From Ehrlichia minasensis (GTDB lineage Bacteria > Pseudomonadota > Alphaproteobacteria > Rickettsiales > Anaplasmataceae), in assembly GCA_000825765.1 (NCBI GenBank), contig CDGH01000069.1:1-64000 (forward strand): 64,000 nucleotides of DNA. Reading direction: 5' to 3'. Shown here piece by piece: positions 1 to 9,612 of the stretch (within the stretch, counting starts at the first letter, position 1; each line of letters starts with the position of its first letter). The position numbers were made by a program, and so were the translations under genes. Below the pieces are notes generated by a model that saw only the letters and a program-made list of their open reading frames with translations, did not search any database and was not told the DNA's origin.

Positions 1-262
1 TTATCCTCAACTTTTACCACTGTAGGCTTAGAATCATCAACTTTCTTACCTTTAGCATCTTGTAACTTACTTTTATCCTCAACTTTTACCACTGTAGGCT
101 TAGAATCATCAACTTTCTTACCTTTAGTATCTTGTAACTTACTTTTATCTCCAGTCTTCACTACTGGAGATTTAGAGTCATCAACTTTCTTATCTTTAGT
201 ATCCTGTAATTTACCTTTATCTTCAACTTTTTTTACTGGAGGTTTAGAACCACTAATACTAG
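1..262 (-). repeat. 72-bp in-frame tandem repeat (24 codons)
   Basis: Units begin at 1, 73, 145 and 217, giving an exact 72-bp period; the last unit is partial. The units at 1 and 73 differ by about one base. The unit at 145 has several changes, and the one at 217 more, so the array has expanded most recently towards the C-terminus of the lipoprotein. The period keeps the frame, so copy number can change without breaking the protein. More copies probably lie beyond the left edge. Confidence 0.9.
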
Positions 263-698
263 TGTCTGACACTCCTATTTGCTTCTCATCATGCACTGTA
301 TCACGCATATCATTTTCTATAGGAACAACAAACTTAGCACCTTCCACATCAACTAAATTAACTCCATTCCTATCTATCATTAAATCATGATCTTCTCTTT
401 CTAAAAAAATATCATATTCCTCTAATGGATTTGCATTTCTTACTTGAACTTTTCGTCTCAACTTTTTTGTATCAACATGCTTACTATTTTTACTAATACC
501 TGAAGTAGCAGAATCCCTACGCTCCTTATAAATTGAATAAGCACGATAAAATTCTTCATCATTACCAAAAAATTCACCTTCAGGATTATAAATTGGCGAA
601 TATTTCCTGCTAAATTGATATTTAACTTTATTTGAACATGAAACAACAAAAGAAAAAACCAATATCAACAGTATATTCAAGATATTACGTCTAAACAT
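1..698 (-). CDS. Tandem-repeat lipoprotein, N-terminal part (runs off the left edge)
   Basis: The reading frame opens with ATG at 698 and stays open to base 1, so the C-terminus and stop lie outside the window. Residues 1-21 are a lipoprotein signal peptide: a basic start (MFRRN), a hydrophobic core and a lipobox VVSC, giving Cys21 as the likely lipidated residue. About 120 residues of charged, non-repetitive sequence follow. After that come near-identical 24-residue units rich in Lys and Asp with the core VDDSKPTVVKVEDKSKLQD. The protein should sit in a membrane facing the periplasm or the cell surface. Ehrlichia is known for tandem-repeat antigens, but I do not recognise this repeat as a named TRP. 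The lipoprotein call is firm; function is unknown. Confidence 0.8.
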   Translation of the reverse strand, partial: MFRRNILNILLILVFSFVVSCSNKVKYQFSRKYSPIYNPEGEFFGNDEEFYRAYSIYKERRDSATSGISKNSKHVDTKKLRRKVQVRNANPLEEYDIFLEREDHDLMIDRNGVNLVDVEGAKFVVPIENDMRDTVHDEKQIGVSDTSISGSKPPVKKVEDKGKLQDTKDKKVDDSKSPVVKTGDKSKLQDTKGKKVDDSKPTVVKVEDKSKLQDAKGKKVDDSKPTVVKVED

Positions 699-953
699 CC
701 GACACCTATAAGACATATTCCTTATCCTAACATATTTATACTAAATATACCATGCTAAGTAAACGCATTATTTAACAATATCAAAACAAATATGTCACTG
801 TATTAAAATAATTTATTTTCAATAATTAATATTTTTTTAAAAGTAATTATTATTGATAAACAACATATAGTTAATACACCAGAAACATATATACTACTAA
901 ACAAATAAAACAATACACTAATAATACAATGATAGCAAATGTTTTAATATATA

Positions 954-2117
954 TTAACATAATTTATCAATGATACTACTTGCTACTCTCCTACTTATTG
1001 CATCACAATCAAGAATACTTGCTAAAGAATTAATACGTCCGTAATTAACCAAATTTAATGTTTCGTACACTATATTTACAATATCAAGAAACATTATCTT
1101 TTTAGATAAAAAAGCATTAACAGCAATTTCATTCGCAGCATTTAAAATAATACTATTAGCATGAACATTCGATGTTTTTAAAACTTCAAAACCTAATTTT
1201 ATTCCAGGAAATTTATAAATATCAGGCTTCATAAAAGTCAATTGATTATATAATGCTAAATTCAGTTTTTTACATAAAGCAGCTGATCTATTTGGCCAAG
1301 ATAATGAATGCATAATCGGAATTTTCATATCTGGTACAGACATGAAAGCAATAGATGTTCCATCTATATAAGATATTATCCCATGTACTACAGATTCATT
1401 ATGTATTATTACATCCAATTTTTCAGCTTTTATTGAAAATAAATAATATGCTTCTATAATCTCAAGAGATTTATTGATCATAGTTGCACTATCAACAGAT
1501 ATTTTCTTTCCCATTTTCCAAATAGGATGCTTAACTGTATCTTGAACAGTTACATATCGCATTTGTTCATAATTCATCGATAATAAAGGCCCACCAGACG
1601 CAGTTAATGTAATTTTTTCTAAATCTTTATGGCCTTTGTCAGCAAGTATTTGGTATATAGCATTATGCTCTGAATCCACAGGAATAATTTTAACACTTTT
1701 TTCTCTTGCTAAACTAAGTAATAATGCACCACCACAAACTATACTTTCTTTATTTGCCAGCGCAATAACTTTAACGTTTGAATTTACTAAATAGGTCATC
1801 GGTACAAGTGCTGCCATTCCTACAATAGCCATCATTGCATAATCTACATCCAAAGACGTAGCCATAATCATGCCATCATTACCGGCACTCACTTTAATAT
1901 TTGTATCAATCAATAAATCCTTTAATTCTTGATATAAACTAATATCAGTAATAACAACTCTTTCTGCATTAACCAACTTAGCTTGAAACACTAGCAGTTG
2001 AATATTTGACTTAGCAACTAATACTTTTACTTGATACTTATCTAACTCAGAAAATATTATATCAATTATCATTTGGCCAACAGCACCAGTAGAGCCAAAT
2101 ACAGAAACTGTTTTCAC
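954..2117 (-). CDS. dxr: 1-deoxy-D-xylulose 5-phosphate reductoisomerase (IspC/Dxr)
   Basis: Catalyses the NADPH-dependent rearrangement and reduction of DXP to MEP, the committed step of the non-mevalonate isoprenoid pathway, in the cytoplasm. The 387-residue length is normal. The NADPH fold opens with GSTGAVGQ (8-15). LANKES is at 121-126. The metal site shows PVDSEH (147-152, Asp149 and Glu151) and NKSLE ending in Glu220. Substrate-binding ASGG is at 174-177, and HNESVVHG (240-247) matches the family HPQS region. It follows nuoN on the same strand after about 50 bp, so it may be read from the nuo transcript, but no functional link is expected. Confidence 0.96.
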   Translation of the reverse strand: MKTVSVFGSTGAVGQMIIDIIFSELDKYQVKVLVAKSNIQLLVFQAKLVNAERVVITDISLYQELKDLLIDTNIKVSAGNDGMIMATSLDVDYAMMAIVGMAALVPMTYLVNSNVKVIALANKESIVCGGALLLSLAREKSVKIIPVDSEHNAIYQILADKGHKDLEKITLTASGGPLLSMNYEQMRYVTVQDTVKHPIWKMGKKISVDSATMINKSLEIIEAYYLFSIKAEKLDVIIHNESVVHGIISYIDGTSIAFMSVPDMKIPIMHSLSWPNRSAALCKKLNLALYNQLTFMKPDIYKFPGIKLGFEVLKTSNVHANSIILNAANEIAVNAFLSKKIMFLDIVNIVYETLNLVNYGRINSLASILDCDAISRRVASSIIDKLC

Positions 2118-2137
2118 ATGCTTTAATATTTAATAAC

Positions 2138-2157
2138 TTCAGGTATTATATACCGAA
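2138..2157 (-). terminator. Possible weak hairpin between nuoN and dxr
   Basis: The 20 bases form an 8-bp stem, TTC/GAA plus GGTAT/ATACC with one bulged base, around a 3-base loop. It lies between the nuoN stop and the dxr start on the transcribed strand. No run of U follows, so it could be a processing or attenuation hairpin rather than a true terminator. Confidence 0.25.
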
Positions 2158-2168
2158 GATTCGGATTA

Positions 2169-3593
2169 TTATCCATTAAAAAAATTAAAATGTAAAAAAT
2201 AACCTATAATATCTCTTACCTGACTAACAAAAACAAAAAATACAAGATTAACTATTACTGTCAACAATAGAACAAAACACAATTTCTTATTAGCAATTGA
2301 GACATTACAAGAATCATCATTCAAATCAAAATACATCACCTTAATAATCTTCAAATAATAATAACATGAAACAGCACTTACAAGAGCAAAAATTACCGCA
2401 GTTTTTATGAAACCATTTTCTACTAAACTTGACAGTACATCATATTTAGCAAAAAAGCCTGCCAAAGGTGGTATTCCAGCCATAGATAACATAATTACAG
2501 CAATACAAAATGCAATAACTGGAGATTTATTATGCAACCCTTTTAAATTTAACAAATTACAATCATCATCATTATATTGTACTAAAATGCAAAAAAGTCC
2601 TATATTCATGATAACATACAATAACAGATACATCATAGCAGCTGCATTACCTACAGTAGCGTTTACAGCTAACGAGACTAACATATATCCAATATGACCA
2701 ATAGCTGCATATGAAAATAACCTTTTCAAATTAGTCTGCCTCATTGCACCAAATGCTGACACAAATATAGATAACACAGCAACACAAATCATTATCTGTT
2801 GCCAATCCTTAGATAAACTTGGTAATACCTCATTCAATATTCTCATCAATAAAAGTATAAAAGTACTTTTTGGAACTATAGAAAAAAATGTTGTCATAAT
2901 AGTTGAAGTACCTTGATAAACATCAGGTACCCACATATGAAATGGAGATGCTGATAGTTTAAAAAATATACTAATTAAAATAAGTATCACTCCTAAAATT
3001 GCACCTAAAGGTATGTTATCGTTATTGGAAAAGAAGCTACATATCCCAGAAAATCCAACCTGTGTTGTATAACCATACAACATAGAAATGCCATATAGCA
3101 TAATACAAGAAGACAATGCACTTAACACAAAATATTTTATGCCTGATTCAGAAGATCTAATTGCACTCTTATCAAAACATGTCAACGCATATAAAGTTAT
3201 ACTTTGTATTTCAAATGACAAATAAAAAGAAAGTAAACTATTTGCAGAAATTAAAGTAATTAATCCAAAAACTGCAAATAAAATCATTATAGAAAATTCA
3301 TAACAATATTCTTTACCAGAAACTAACAGCATAAATAAAACACTACTGCTAGATAATAAAATTATAACTTTTGCAACAGAAATATATAAATTAGATTTTA
3401 AAAGCCCATTAAAAATCAACTGAGGCTCGATCTCTAAATTAATACCAACAATACCAACAGTAACTAATAAACTAATCAGAGACAAAACATGTATAACTTT
3501 TTTATTCAGTACAATCCCTAACAATAAGAACACTAATGATGAACTCACTAAGAAAATTTCTGGTATTATATAGACAAAATTATTCCAACACAT
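2169..3593 (-). CDS. nuoN: NADH-quinone oxidoreductase subunit N
   Basis: Proton-pumping membrane subunit of respiratory complex I, a member of the antiporter-like NuoL/M/N family. The protein is almost entirely hydrophobic, with about 14 predicted membrane helices. It shows the family's conserved features: a Glu-bearing helix ([10 protein letters not shown]), the broken-helix region [17 protein letters not shown] and the loop Lys near [16 protein letters not shown] chose the ATG at 3593 because the N-terminus [14 protein letters not shown] fits family members and leaves a 17-bp gap after nuoM. An upstream ATG at 3662 would add 23 residues that do not look like NuoN and would overlap nuoM by 52 bp. 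It is the last gene of the nuoJ-K-L-M-N run. Confidence 0.93.
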   Translation of the reverse strand: MCWNNFVYIIPEIFLVSSSLVFLLLGIVLNKKVIHVLSLISLLVTVGIVGINLEIEPQLIFNGLLKSNLYISVAKVIILLSSSSVLFMLLVSGKEYCYEFSIMILFAVFGLITLISANSLLSFYLSFEIQSITLYALTCFDKSAIRSSESGIKYFVLSALSSCIMLYGISMLYGYTTQVGFSGICSFFSNNDNIPLGAILGVILILISIFFKLSASPFHMWVPDVYQGTSTIMTTFFSIVPKSTFILLLMRILNEVLPSLSKDWQQIMICVAVLSIFVSAFGAMRQTNLKRLFSYAAIGHIGYMLVSLAVNATVGNAAAMMYLLLYVIMNIGLFCILVQYNDDDCNLLNLKGLHNKSPVIAFCIAVIMLSMAGIPPLAGFFAKYDVLSSLVENGFIKTAVIFALVSAVSCYYYLKIIKVMYFDLNDDSCNVSIANKKLCFVLLLTVIVNLVFFVFVSQVRDIIGYFLHFNFFNG

Positions 3594-3610
3594 AATAATC
3601 TCAAATGCTG

Positions 3611-5062
3611 CTAAAGTATAAAGTTTTTTAAATACAGCTGCTCCACTAATGGAGTTAAGCATTTTAGCAAGATATAATAAGGATATAATCCAAATAATAA
3701 TATAAAAGTAGCTAAAGTTGCTAAAATAAATAACTCACTTTTACTAAGATTACAATCTATTAAATCACAATTTGGTGCGCCCCAGATTATTTTCTTGCAT
3801 AAAAATAACATATATAAAGCACCTAATATCACACCAAGAGCAATCAAAACTGAAAATAACTTAGAGTAATGAAAAACTCCTAATATAGATAAAAATTCTC
3901 CTATAAAACCTGAAGTACCAGGTAAAGCAATTGAAGCCATTGAAAAAAATATAAACATAATAGAAAATTTAGGCATTATTTTTGCTAATCCACTATACTT
4001 GGATATCTCCAAAGTATGAGTCCTATTATAAAGTATACCAACACAGGTAAACAATGCTGCTGATATGAGACCATGGCTAATCATTTGAAATACAGCACCA
4101 GATACACCATATTCATTGAAAGAAAATATTCCTGCGGTAACAAATCCCATATGAGCTATAGAGGAATATGCTATTAACTTTTTAATATTACTCTGAACAA
4201 AAGATATTAATGATGCATAAATTACAGCTATAATACTCAATACTATAACGAAATTTGCAAAATATACACTAGCTTCTGGCAGCATAGGTATAGAAAATCT
4301 TAATAATGCATATGTACCAATTTTAATCAGTATACCAGCTAATAAAACAGACCCTACTGTAGGAGCTTGAACATGAGCATCTGGCAACCAAGTATGAAAA
4401 GGTACAACAGGTATTTTTATTGCAAACGAAATAAAAAATGCAATCCAAACCCATTTTTGTGCAGTCAGATTTAAATAACTTGATAAAATATAAGTCAATT
4501 TTTCTATATCACTTACCCCACCAGAAAAGAAGTATACATATAATACTGCTACCAGAAATAACAAAGAACCAGCTAAAGTATACAAAAATAATTTAAATGT
4601 AGCATATACTCTATCTTCATGTCCCCACATTCCTATAATAAAAAACATTGGGATTAAAACTGCTTCAAAAAATATATAAAACATTATTATATCAAGTGAA
4701 GTAAATACCCCTATCGTTAATCCTTCTAGTAATAATAATAAAGCAAGAAATACTCGTAAGTTACTTGACTTCATATTATATAAAGCAAAAATAACAGATA
4801 ATAAAAATAAAAAAGTTGTTAATAATAGAAGTGGTAAAGATAAGCCATCTATACCGACTGCAAAACCTTGCGCTAAACGATATACAAACTGAAAACCCTT
4901 AAATAGATAATCAAATTTTACAGCTATAACAATATTTATAATGAATACAGCACTAGAACACACTAAAGAAACTAACTTTATGAATAAAGAATCTGCCTTA
5001 AAATTACTAGCTGCTAATAAGCATGACCCTAATATTGGCAAGAAAACCATAAAAAATAGCAT
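3611..5062 (-). CDS. nuoM: NADH-quinone oxidoreductase subunit M
   Basis: Proton-translocating membrane subunit of complex I. It has 483 residues and about 14 hydrophobic helices. Diagnostic stretches include [17 protein letters not shown] with the conserved channel Glu, the motif [19 protein letters not shown] of the broken helix, and [15 protein letters not shown] with the conserved Lys. It starts 5 bp after the nuoL stop, so the two are surely co-transcribed and perhaps translationally coupled. A second Met at residue 5 is an alternative start. Confidence 0.95.
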   Translation of the reverse strand: MLFFMVFLPILGSCLLAASNFKADSLFIKLVSLVCSSAVFIINIVIAVKFDYLFKGFQFVYRLAQGFAVGIDGLSLPLLLLTTFLFLLSVIFALYNMKSSNLRVFLALLLLLEGLTIGVFTSLDIIMFYIFFEAVLIPMFFIIGMWGHEDRVYATFKLFLYTLAGSLLFLVAVLYVYFFSGGVSDIEKLTYILSSYLNLTAQKWVWIAFFISFAIKIPVVPFHTWLPDAHVQAPTVGSVLLAGILIKIGTYALLRFSIPMLPEASVYFANFVIVLSIIAVIYASLISFVQSNIKKLIAYSSIAHMGFVTAGIFSFNEYGVSGAVFQMISHGLISAALFTCVGILYNRTHTLEISKYSGLAKIMPKFSIMFIFFSMASIALPGTSGFIGEFLSILGVFHYSKLFSVLIALGVILGALYMLFLCKKIIWGAPNCDLIDCNLSKSELFILATLATFILLFGLYPYYILLKCLTPLVEQLYLKNFIL

Positions 5063-5067
5063 AATCT

Positions 5068-6933
5068 TTAAAATCTTATATTATTATAAATCAACCACAT
5101 GATAATACTTATCAACCCTAGTAGCATAACAAATGCATAATCAAAAATAAACCCAGTTTGTATTTTAATACTACCTTTTGAGCAGGAATCTACTAATCTA
5201 CTAATACCACCTAACCCAAAATTATCAATTATTTTTTTATCAATTACTTTAGAAAATAAATTAGCTATACACTTAATAGGTACTACAAATACAACATTAT
5301 ATAATTCATCAAAATACCATTTATTATATAAGAATTTTAACAGCTTATTAAAACGCAAATCACCAAAGTAACTGTAAAAATATCTTGAATAAGCACATAT
5401 TATTCCAAGTATACTTAGAAGCAATGGCAATAATTTTACAAATAAAACAACTTCCTCATGTTCATGGATTATTATACTACCATTCCAGAATGCAGGATCA
5501 TTAATTAACAATAAATTCTGCCCCCACATACCAGCAAAAACAGAACCTATAGCTAATATTAATAAAGGTAGAAGCATTATCTTGCCTGATTCATGTATTG
5601 ACTCTCTTTTTGAATTAATTCTATGAAAAACTAATATAATTAACCTCCAAGAATAAAATGAAGTCAAAAATGCAACCAAATTACATACTATAAAAGAAAT
5701 AGTATTAACATGATAGCTACTTTCAATAATTAAATCTTTTGAATAAAAGCCAGCAAAAGGGAAAATACCTGCTAAAGCTAAAGAACCTATCCAAGTCAGT
5801 ACATATGTAAATGGTATTTGACGCCAAGAAGCATTTATTTTATGAATATTTTGTTCATGTGTAGAATGAATTATATTACCAGCACACAAAAATAACAAAG
5901 CTTTAAAAAAAGCATGAGTCATCAAATGAAATACAGCTACATCATATACTGATAAACCACATGCAATAAACATATACCCCAATTGACTACAAGTAGAATA
6001 TGCTATTATCTTTTTCACATCATCTTGTACAATAGCAACAGTTGCTGCAAAAAAACAAGTACATGTGCCAACAGTCAGAATAACATTACGTGCTAATTCT
6101 GATACTTCAAACAATGGAGAACATCTAGCAACAAGGAATACTCCTGCTGTTACCATAGTTGCAGCATGAATCAACGCAGAAGCAGGGGTAGGTCCTTCCA
6201 TTGCATCAGGTAACCATGTATGCAAGCCAATCTGTGCAGATTTACCCATACAACCAATAAAAAGCAATAGACATATTACGTCTACATAAGGCATCTGGTA
6301 GCCAAGAAAATTCATCTTTCCTTCAACATACACTGAATCAAGCATTCCAAATATTTTACTGAACTCTAAAGATCCAAATACCCAAAATACTGCTATAATC
6401 CCTAATATAAAAAAAAAATCCCCTATCCTATTCATAATAAAAGCTTTCATCGCTGCTTTAGTAGCTGAAGCCTTTTCAAACCAAAAACCAATTAATAAAT
6501 AAGAACATAGTCCTACACCTTCCCAGCCAAAGAAAAGCTGAACAAAATTATCACTCGTTATCAAAATCAACATAAAAAATGTAAATAATGATAAATAAGA
6601 TAAAAACCTAGGTGCACCAGCATCATGAGACATATAACCTATTGAATAAAGATGCACTACTGCTGATACTGTATTCACTATTACCAGCATAATTATACTC
6701 AATGAGTCTATATATAGTGACCAATTAATTTTTAACTTATATAACTCAATCCATGGAAATAATGTAATAATATAACTGTCTTTAAAATTAAAAAACAAGT
6801 ACCATGACAACAATGATGCACATACTACTAAACAAGTTATAACTAATTGAGAAGCAAATCTATTATTGATTATCTTACCAAAAATAGCACCTATCAATGG
6901 AAAAAAAACACATAATAGCTCAATCTTAACCAT
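5068..6933 (-). CDS. nuoL: NADH-quinone oxidoreductase subunit L
   Basis: Largest membrane subunit and distal proton pump of complex I. Its 621 residues fit the family. Key stretches are FFGWEGVGLCSYLLIGFW, with the channel Glu, and QIGLHTWLPDAMEGPTPASA. The loop KKIIAYSTCSQLGYM carries the conserved Lys, and HAFFKALLFLCAG follows. The C-terminal part (roughly 510-621) would form the long lateral helix and anchor helix that NuoM and NuoN lack, which separates NuoL from its paralogs. It lies between nuoK and nuoM in the same operon, with an 83-bp gap before it that contains an A+T hairpin. Confidence 0.96.
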   Translation of the reverse strand: MVKIELLCVFFPLIGAIFGKIINNRFASQLVITCLVVCASLLSWYLFFNFKDSYIITLFPWIELYKLKINWSLYIDSLSIIMLVIVNTVSAVVHLYSIGYMSHDAGAPRFLSYLSLFTFFMLILITSDNFVQLFFGWEGVGLCSYLLIGFWFEKASATKAAMKAFIMNRIGDFFFILGIIAVFWVFGSLEFSKIFGMLDSVYVEGKMNFLGYQMPYVDVICLLLFIGCMGKSAQIGLHTWLPDAMEGPTPASALIHAATMVTAGVFLVARCSPLFEVSELARNVILTVGTCTCFFAATVAIVQDDVKKIIAYSTCSQLGYMFIACGLSVYDVAVFHLMTHAFFKALLFLCAGNIIHSTHEQNIHKINASWRQIPFTYVLTWIGSLALAGIFPFAGFYSKDLIIESSYHVNTISFIVCNLVAFLTSFYSWRLIILVFHRINSKRESIHESGKIMLLPLLILAIGSVFAGMWGQNLLLINDPAFWNGSIIIHEHEEVVLFVKLLPLLLSILGIICAYSRYFYSYFGDLRFNKLLKFLYNKWYFDELYNVVFVVPIKCIANLFSKVIDKKIIDNFGLGGISRLVDSCSKGSIKIQTGFIFDYAFVMLLGLISIIMWLIYNNIRF

Positions 6934-6949
6934 AAAACCTGATCCTCAA

Positions 6950-6972
6950 TTAATTGATCATAAATCAATTAA
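6950..6972 (-). other. Perfect 9-bp inverted repeat in the nuoK-nuoL gap
   Basis: TTAATTGAT and ATCAATTAA flank a 5-base loop, just upstream of the nuoL start. It is the only sizeable gap inside this nuo operon. An RNA-processing or translation-control role is possible. Chance is also plausible at this base composition. Confidence 0.3.
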
Positions 6973-7016
6973 AATAATTAATTATAATTAGTCAACAAAT
7001 ACTCAAGAAAAACTCT

Positions 7017-7343
7017 TTATTCCTTCATTTTATTAGCTGTTTCAATATCAATATTACCAGAACTTCTAAAATATACTACAATGATGGCTAATCCTACTGC
7101 AGATTCTGCAGCAGCAACTGTTAATATAAACATCACAAAGACTTGCCCCAAAATATTGTCAAGGTATACTGAAAAAGCAGTAAAATTAATATTTATAGCT
7201 AATAACATTAATTCTATTGATAAAAGAATAGTAATGATGTTTTTACGATTAATAAAAATTCCAGATACACCAATAGTAAATAAAATTGCACCCAAAATAA
7301 GAAAATGATTCAAAGTAATACCAGCATCAATTAGAATCTTCAT
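7017..7343 (-). CDS. nuoK: NADH-quinone oxidoreductase subunit K
   Basis: Small membrane subunit of complex I that helps form the proton channel near the quinone site. It has 108 residues and three membrane helices. The two buried carboxylates typical of NuoK are present: Glu44 in [12 protein letters not shown] and Glu80 in [16 protein letters not shown]. The ATG at 7343 overlaps the end of nuoJ by 17 bp, as is usual for this pair, supporting translational coupling. Confidence 0.96.
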   Translation of the reverse strand: MKILIDAGITLNHFLILGAILFTIGVSGIFINRKNIITILLSIELMLLAININFTAFSVYLDNILGQVFVMFILTVAAAESAVGLAIIVVYFRSSGNIDIETANKMKE

Positions 7344-7929
7344 AATTAACTCCCTCTTTTACTTTAACATTTACATATTTTATAGAAGATGGTCTATTGA
7401 TTTGCATATTTATATTCTGCCTACGCACACTACTGTTTTTAGCACGTAAAGTTAATACTAAAGCTCCAACTATTGATATTAAAAGCAATATACCAGACAA
7501 ATGAAATATATACATATATTCAGTATATATTAAATTACCAATAGCAATAACATTACTTACATATGGTACAGGTTCCGTTACTAATTCAGCTGTTACAGAC
7601 TGCTTAATAATAAATACTATATTAACAAATAATATAACACCACAAAGCAACCCTATGGCAAGATATTTCGTAAAACCATTTTTAAATCTAGAATAGTTTA
7701 TATCCAACATCATAACTACAAACAAAAACAGTACAGCCACAGCACCAACATAAACTATTATAACTAACATTGCTATTAACTCTGCACCTAATAAAATAAA
7801 TAATGTACTAGATATGAAAAACGTTAAAATTAAAAACAATACAGAGTAAACAGGATTTGATACATAAACTACAGCTACTGCTGACAATACTATTAATGCT
7901 GCAAAAAAGTGAAATAAAAAATAAACCAT
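7327..7929 (-). CDS. nuoJ: NADH-quinone oxidoreductase subunit J
   Basis: Membrane subunit of complex I with five predicted helices in its first 165 residues and a charged tail after that. The motif [16 protein letters not shown] is the conserved third helix carrying the flexible pi-bulge region of the family. At 200 residues it is normal in size. It is the first gene of the run nuoJ-K-L-M-N. The other complex I genes are not adjacent; only nuoF is in the window, about 12 kb away, which fits the split nuo arrangement of Rickettsiales. A decayed copy of its first codons and upstream region lies inverted at about 33690-33835. Confidence 0.94.
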   Translation of the reverse strand: MVYFLFHFFAALIVLSAVAVVYVSNPVYSVLFLILTFFISSTLFILLGAELIAMLVIIVYVGAVAVLFLFVVMMLDINYSRFKNGFTKYLAIGLLCGVILFVNIVFIIKQSVTAELVTEPVPYVSNVIAIGNLIYTEYMYIFHLSGILLLISIVGALVLTLRAKNSSVRRQNINMQINRPSSIKYVNVKVKEGVNYEDSN

Positions 7930-8285
7930 TATTTTTACATCTGTTAATAATTAACAAATTTAACAAGAATTAAACTCAGTATAACTATATAAAATTCCCA
8001 AGTAAACTACTAATTCATATATTTCAATAATATAAGTCAACTTATATTAATCATTTATAATTTGCTAAAAATCTGAAAATTATTTATACATACAACCTTA
8101 ATACGCAAAAACTTTTTTACAAAGTTTACGTAATAAATATAATTTTTATCAATCTGGGTTTTGAAAATCTATTTACACAATACTATATAAACAATTATAA
8201 TTACAGCATTATGTTAAATATGAGATTTAATTAATTGAAAATATGTGTTTTTAATAGTAAAAAATAATAATATAAGTATAATTTT
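7930..8285. other. Spacer between a DUF3023 gene and nuoJ, duplicated elsewhere in the window
   Basis: No gene is visible. Apart from the nuoJ promoter candidate, its value is that most of it reappears inverted at 33385-33744. The part nearest the DUF3023 gene (about 8195-8285) is roughly 90% identical to 33363-33460 by eye. Confidence 0.75.
7978..8006 (-). promoter_or_regulatory. Candidate promoter of nuoJKLMN
   Basis: On the minus strand TTTACT (8001-8006) and TATACT (7978-7983) are spaced by 17 bp, about 50 bp upstream of the nuoJ ATG. In the inverted copy near 33691 the TATACT box survives, but a short deletion has removed the -35 side. That fits an abandoned promoter. Based on consensus only. 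Confidence 0.4.
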
Positions 8286-8864
8286 CTATAAATGCATAAC
8301 ATATTGCTGTGCACCAGTCACAGGATTTACTATTACCTGTTGAAGCTGTGTATCTTTATATACAACATCAAATAACTCTCCTGAATCATTGAAAAAATCA
8401 AGCCTATATGTACGAGATGTATTATTATCGGACTTAATATGCATATAATTGCTAAACTCACTAAACAAATTCCTTGTATTTTGTTCAACTGTATTATCAT
8501 TGTGTACAAAACCACCCGTTATCAATCTTTCATCATCCAGTACTGTACCTCTTTCTATGAAGTCCCCTAATACATTAGATTCTAAACCAAAAATTACAAA
8601 TACCTTCTCCCCCCCCCCCCTAGTCATACCATATAAACAATATATACATACCGGTAAACTTGTACTGCTTATAATACAATATCGTGTAAATGTTGATCCA
8701 TACAACCGATGTAAAGGTACATTATCACCTGGAGGTGTCACATTCATTGAAAGATCAAGAGTAGGATAGTCTACTTTATATGAATTTTCTGATTTATCAT
8801 AACTACACACATTTGCAGGATATAATACAGGTACACCCTGCTCAAAAAGTAATATTAATTCCAC
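8286..8864 (-). CDS. DUF3023 paralog with an in-frame G12 tract (paralog 1)
   Basis: A 192-residue member of the Ehrlichia DUF3023 family, function unknown. Family landmarks are an N-terminal block MELILLF..PVLYP.NVC.YDK, a central LYG..F.RYCI.SS.SLP block, a GTVLDDERLITGG block, and a C-terminal RTYRLDFFNDSGELFD..YKDT block. No signal peptide or membrane helix is seen. Codons for Arg-Gly-Gly-Gly-Glu near residue 82 contain twelve consecutive G on the coding strand (8609-8620). This is very unusual in such an A+T-rich genome and a classic slippage site; gain or loss of one base would truncate the protein. Its closest relative here is the isolated copy at 32809. A shared promoter lies upstream. 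Confidence 0.85.
   Translation of the reverse strand: MELILLFEQGVPVLYPANVCSYDKSENSYKVDYPTLDLSMNVTPPGDNVPLHRLYGSTFTRYCIISSTSLPVCIYCLYGMTRGGGEKVFVIFGLESNVLGDFIERGTVLDDERLITGGFVHNDNTVEQNTRNLFSEFSNYMHIKSDNNTSRTYRLDFFNDSGELFDVVYKDTQLQQVIVNPVTGAQQYVMHL
8609..8620 (-). repeat. Poly(G)12 tract inside a DUF3023 coding sequence
   Basis: Twelve C on the plus strand read as twelve G on the coding strand. The tract is in frame as given: AGG, three GGG codons, then GAG. The related gene at 32809 has no such tract at this site. Confidence 0.97.
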
Positions 8865-8897
8865 TATATTTGTATATATTCAACACACACTATATGT

Positions 8898-8927
8898 AGT
8901 GTACCACAACTGTATTGATAGTGTCAA
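8898..8927 (-). promoter_or_regulatory. Promoter of DUF3023 paralog 1
   Basis: TTGACA (8922-8927) and TACACT (8898-8903) are separated by 18 bp, about 35 bp before the ATG at 8864. The same boxes and spacing occur in the duplicated copy at 32747-32776 and before the next paralog at 9582-9611. Conservation across three genes is the main support. Confidence 0.65.
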
Positions 8928-8928
8928 T
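8914..8928. promoter_or_regulatory. Palindrome ATTGA-N5-TCAAT over the -35 box (paralog 1)
   Basis: The 15-base element covers the -35 hexamer. Equivalent elements are at 9598-9612 (paralog 2, a longer palindrome, ATTGAC-AAA-GTCAAT) and 32746-32760. It would suit a dimeric repressor or activator. No regulator is identified. Confidence 0.45.
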
Positions 8929-8963
8929 TTTTACCAATATTATTAAGATTTACTTTTTAAGTT

Positions 8964-9539
8964 TCAAGTAAGACTCATAATATAAACATCATTACCAGCA
9001 GTATCTACACTAATTTCACTTAAAGCAGCATTCTTACATTTGTAATCAAAACACTCACCTTTATCATTGAAAAAATCAATACGAAAACTGCGTGTACTTT
9101 CTCTATTACCAGCAATCTTAATTTTTTCACAAAACATTTCAAATAAAGCCAAAGAATGCTCTTCGATTGGCCTTTCTACCATCATACCTCCAGCTGATAT
9201 CAAAGTACCAGGCTGTAATACAAGACCATATTTTATAATATTTCTTAAATCAGAACTTGTAATACAACATACTATATATTGATTCACACCACTTCTATTC
9301 CGACCAAATAAAAATAGTATGTCATAGTCAAAAGACACACTAGTCGCTATACAATATCTATCAAATACTGTGTTATATAGATGACGGAATTGAGAATCTG
9401 GGTTATCAAGGCCCAATGGTACAGTAAGGTTTAGATTTGGTTCTTCTGATTCATAACGATCTAGCGCTTTATTATACTTACATACATTTTTAGGCACTAG
9501 AGTAGGTATATCGTCTTTAAATAAGAATATCAATTGCAT
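8964..9539 (-). CDS. DUF3023 family protein (paralog 2)
   Basis: A 191-residue DUF3023 member. It shows MQLIFLF, then P.LVPKNVCKYNK, HLYNTVFDRYCIATSVSF, LFLFGRNRSG, a GLVLQPGTLISAGG block and RSFRIDFFNDKGECFDYKCKNA, matching paralog 1 block for block. No signal peptide is visible. The ATG is supported by a good ribosome site, AAGGAAA about 6 bases upstream. Its last third, from about 9090 down to the stop, has a decayed inverted duplicate at 32540-32690. The stop is 99 bp from the start of paralog 1, leaving room for that gene's own promoter. Function is unknown; a host-interaction or antigenic role is an inference from lineage restriction and rapid divergence. Confidence 0.85.
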   Translation of the reverse strand: MQLIFLFKDDIPTLVPKNVCKYNKALDRYESEEPNLNLTVPLGLDNPDSQFRHLYNTVFDRYCIATSVSFDYDILFLFGRNRSGVNQYIVCCITSSDLRNIIKYGLVLQPGTLISAGGMMVERPIEEHSLALFEMFCEKIKIAGNRESTRSFRIDFFNDKGECFDYKCKNAALSEISVDTAGNDVYIMSLT

Positions 9540-9581
9540 ATGATTTTCCTTATGTATGACTTTTTTTACAAATGATAAATT

Positions 9582-9611
9582 ATCTTATCACACCGCTATT
9601 GACAAAGTCAA
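9582..9611 (-). promoter_or_regulatory. Promoter of DUF3023 paralog 2
   Basis: TTGACT (9606-9611) and TAAGAT (9582-9587) with an 18-bp spacer, about 45 bp before the ATG. The stretch AAAAATTGAC preceding it is identical to that before paralog 1 and the copy at 32747. The 15-base palindrome at 9598-9612 covers the -35 box. Confidence 0.6.
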
Positions 9612-9612
9612 T

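Noticed and set aside
1-262. CRISPR array
   Set aside because: The repeats are contiguous 72-bp coding units without spacers, and no cas genes are in the window.
458-649. Minus-strand open stretch of 63 codons
   Set aside because: It is out of frame with the repeat lipoprotein that covers the same bases. The lipoprotein has a signal peptide and lipobox; this one has nothing recognisable.
8333-8515. Minus-strand 60-codon frame within paralog 1
   Set aside because: It is the out-of-frame reading of the DUF3023 gene, as would follow a slippage event at G12. It has no independent start signal.
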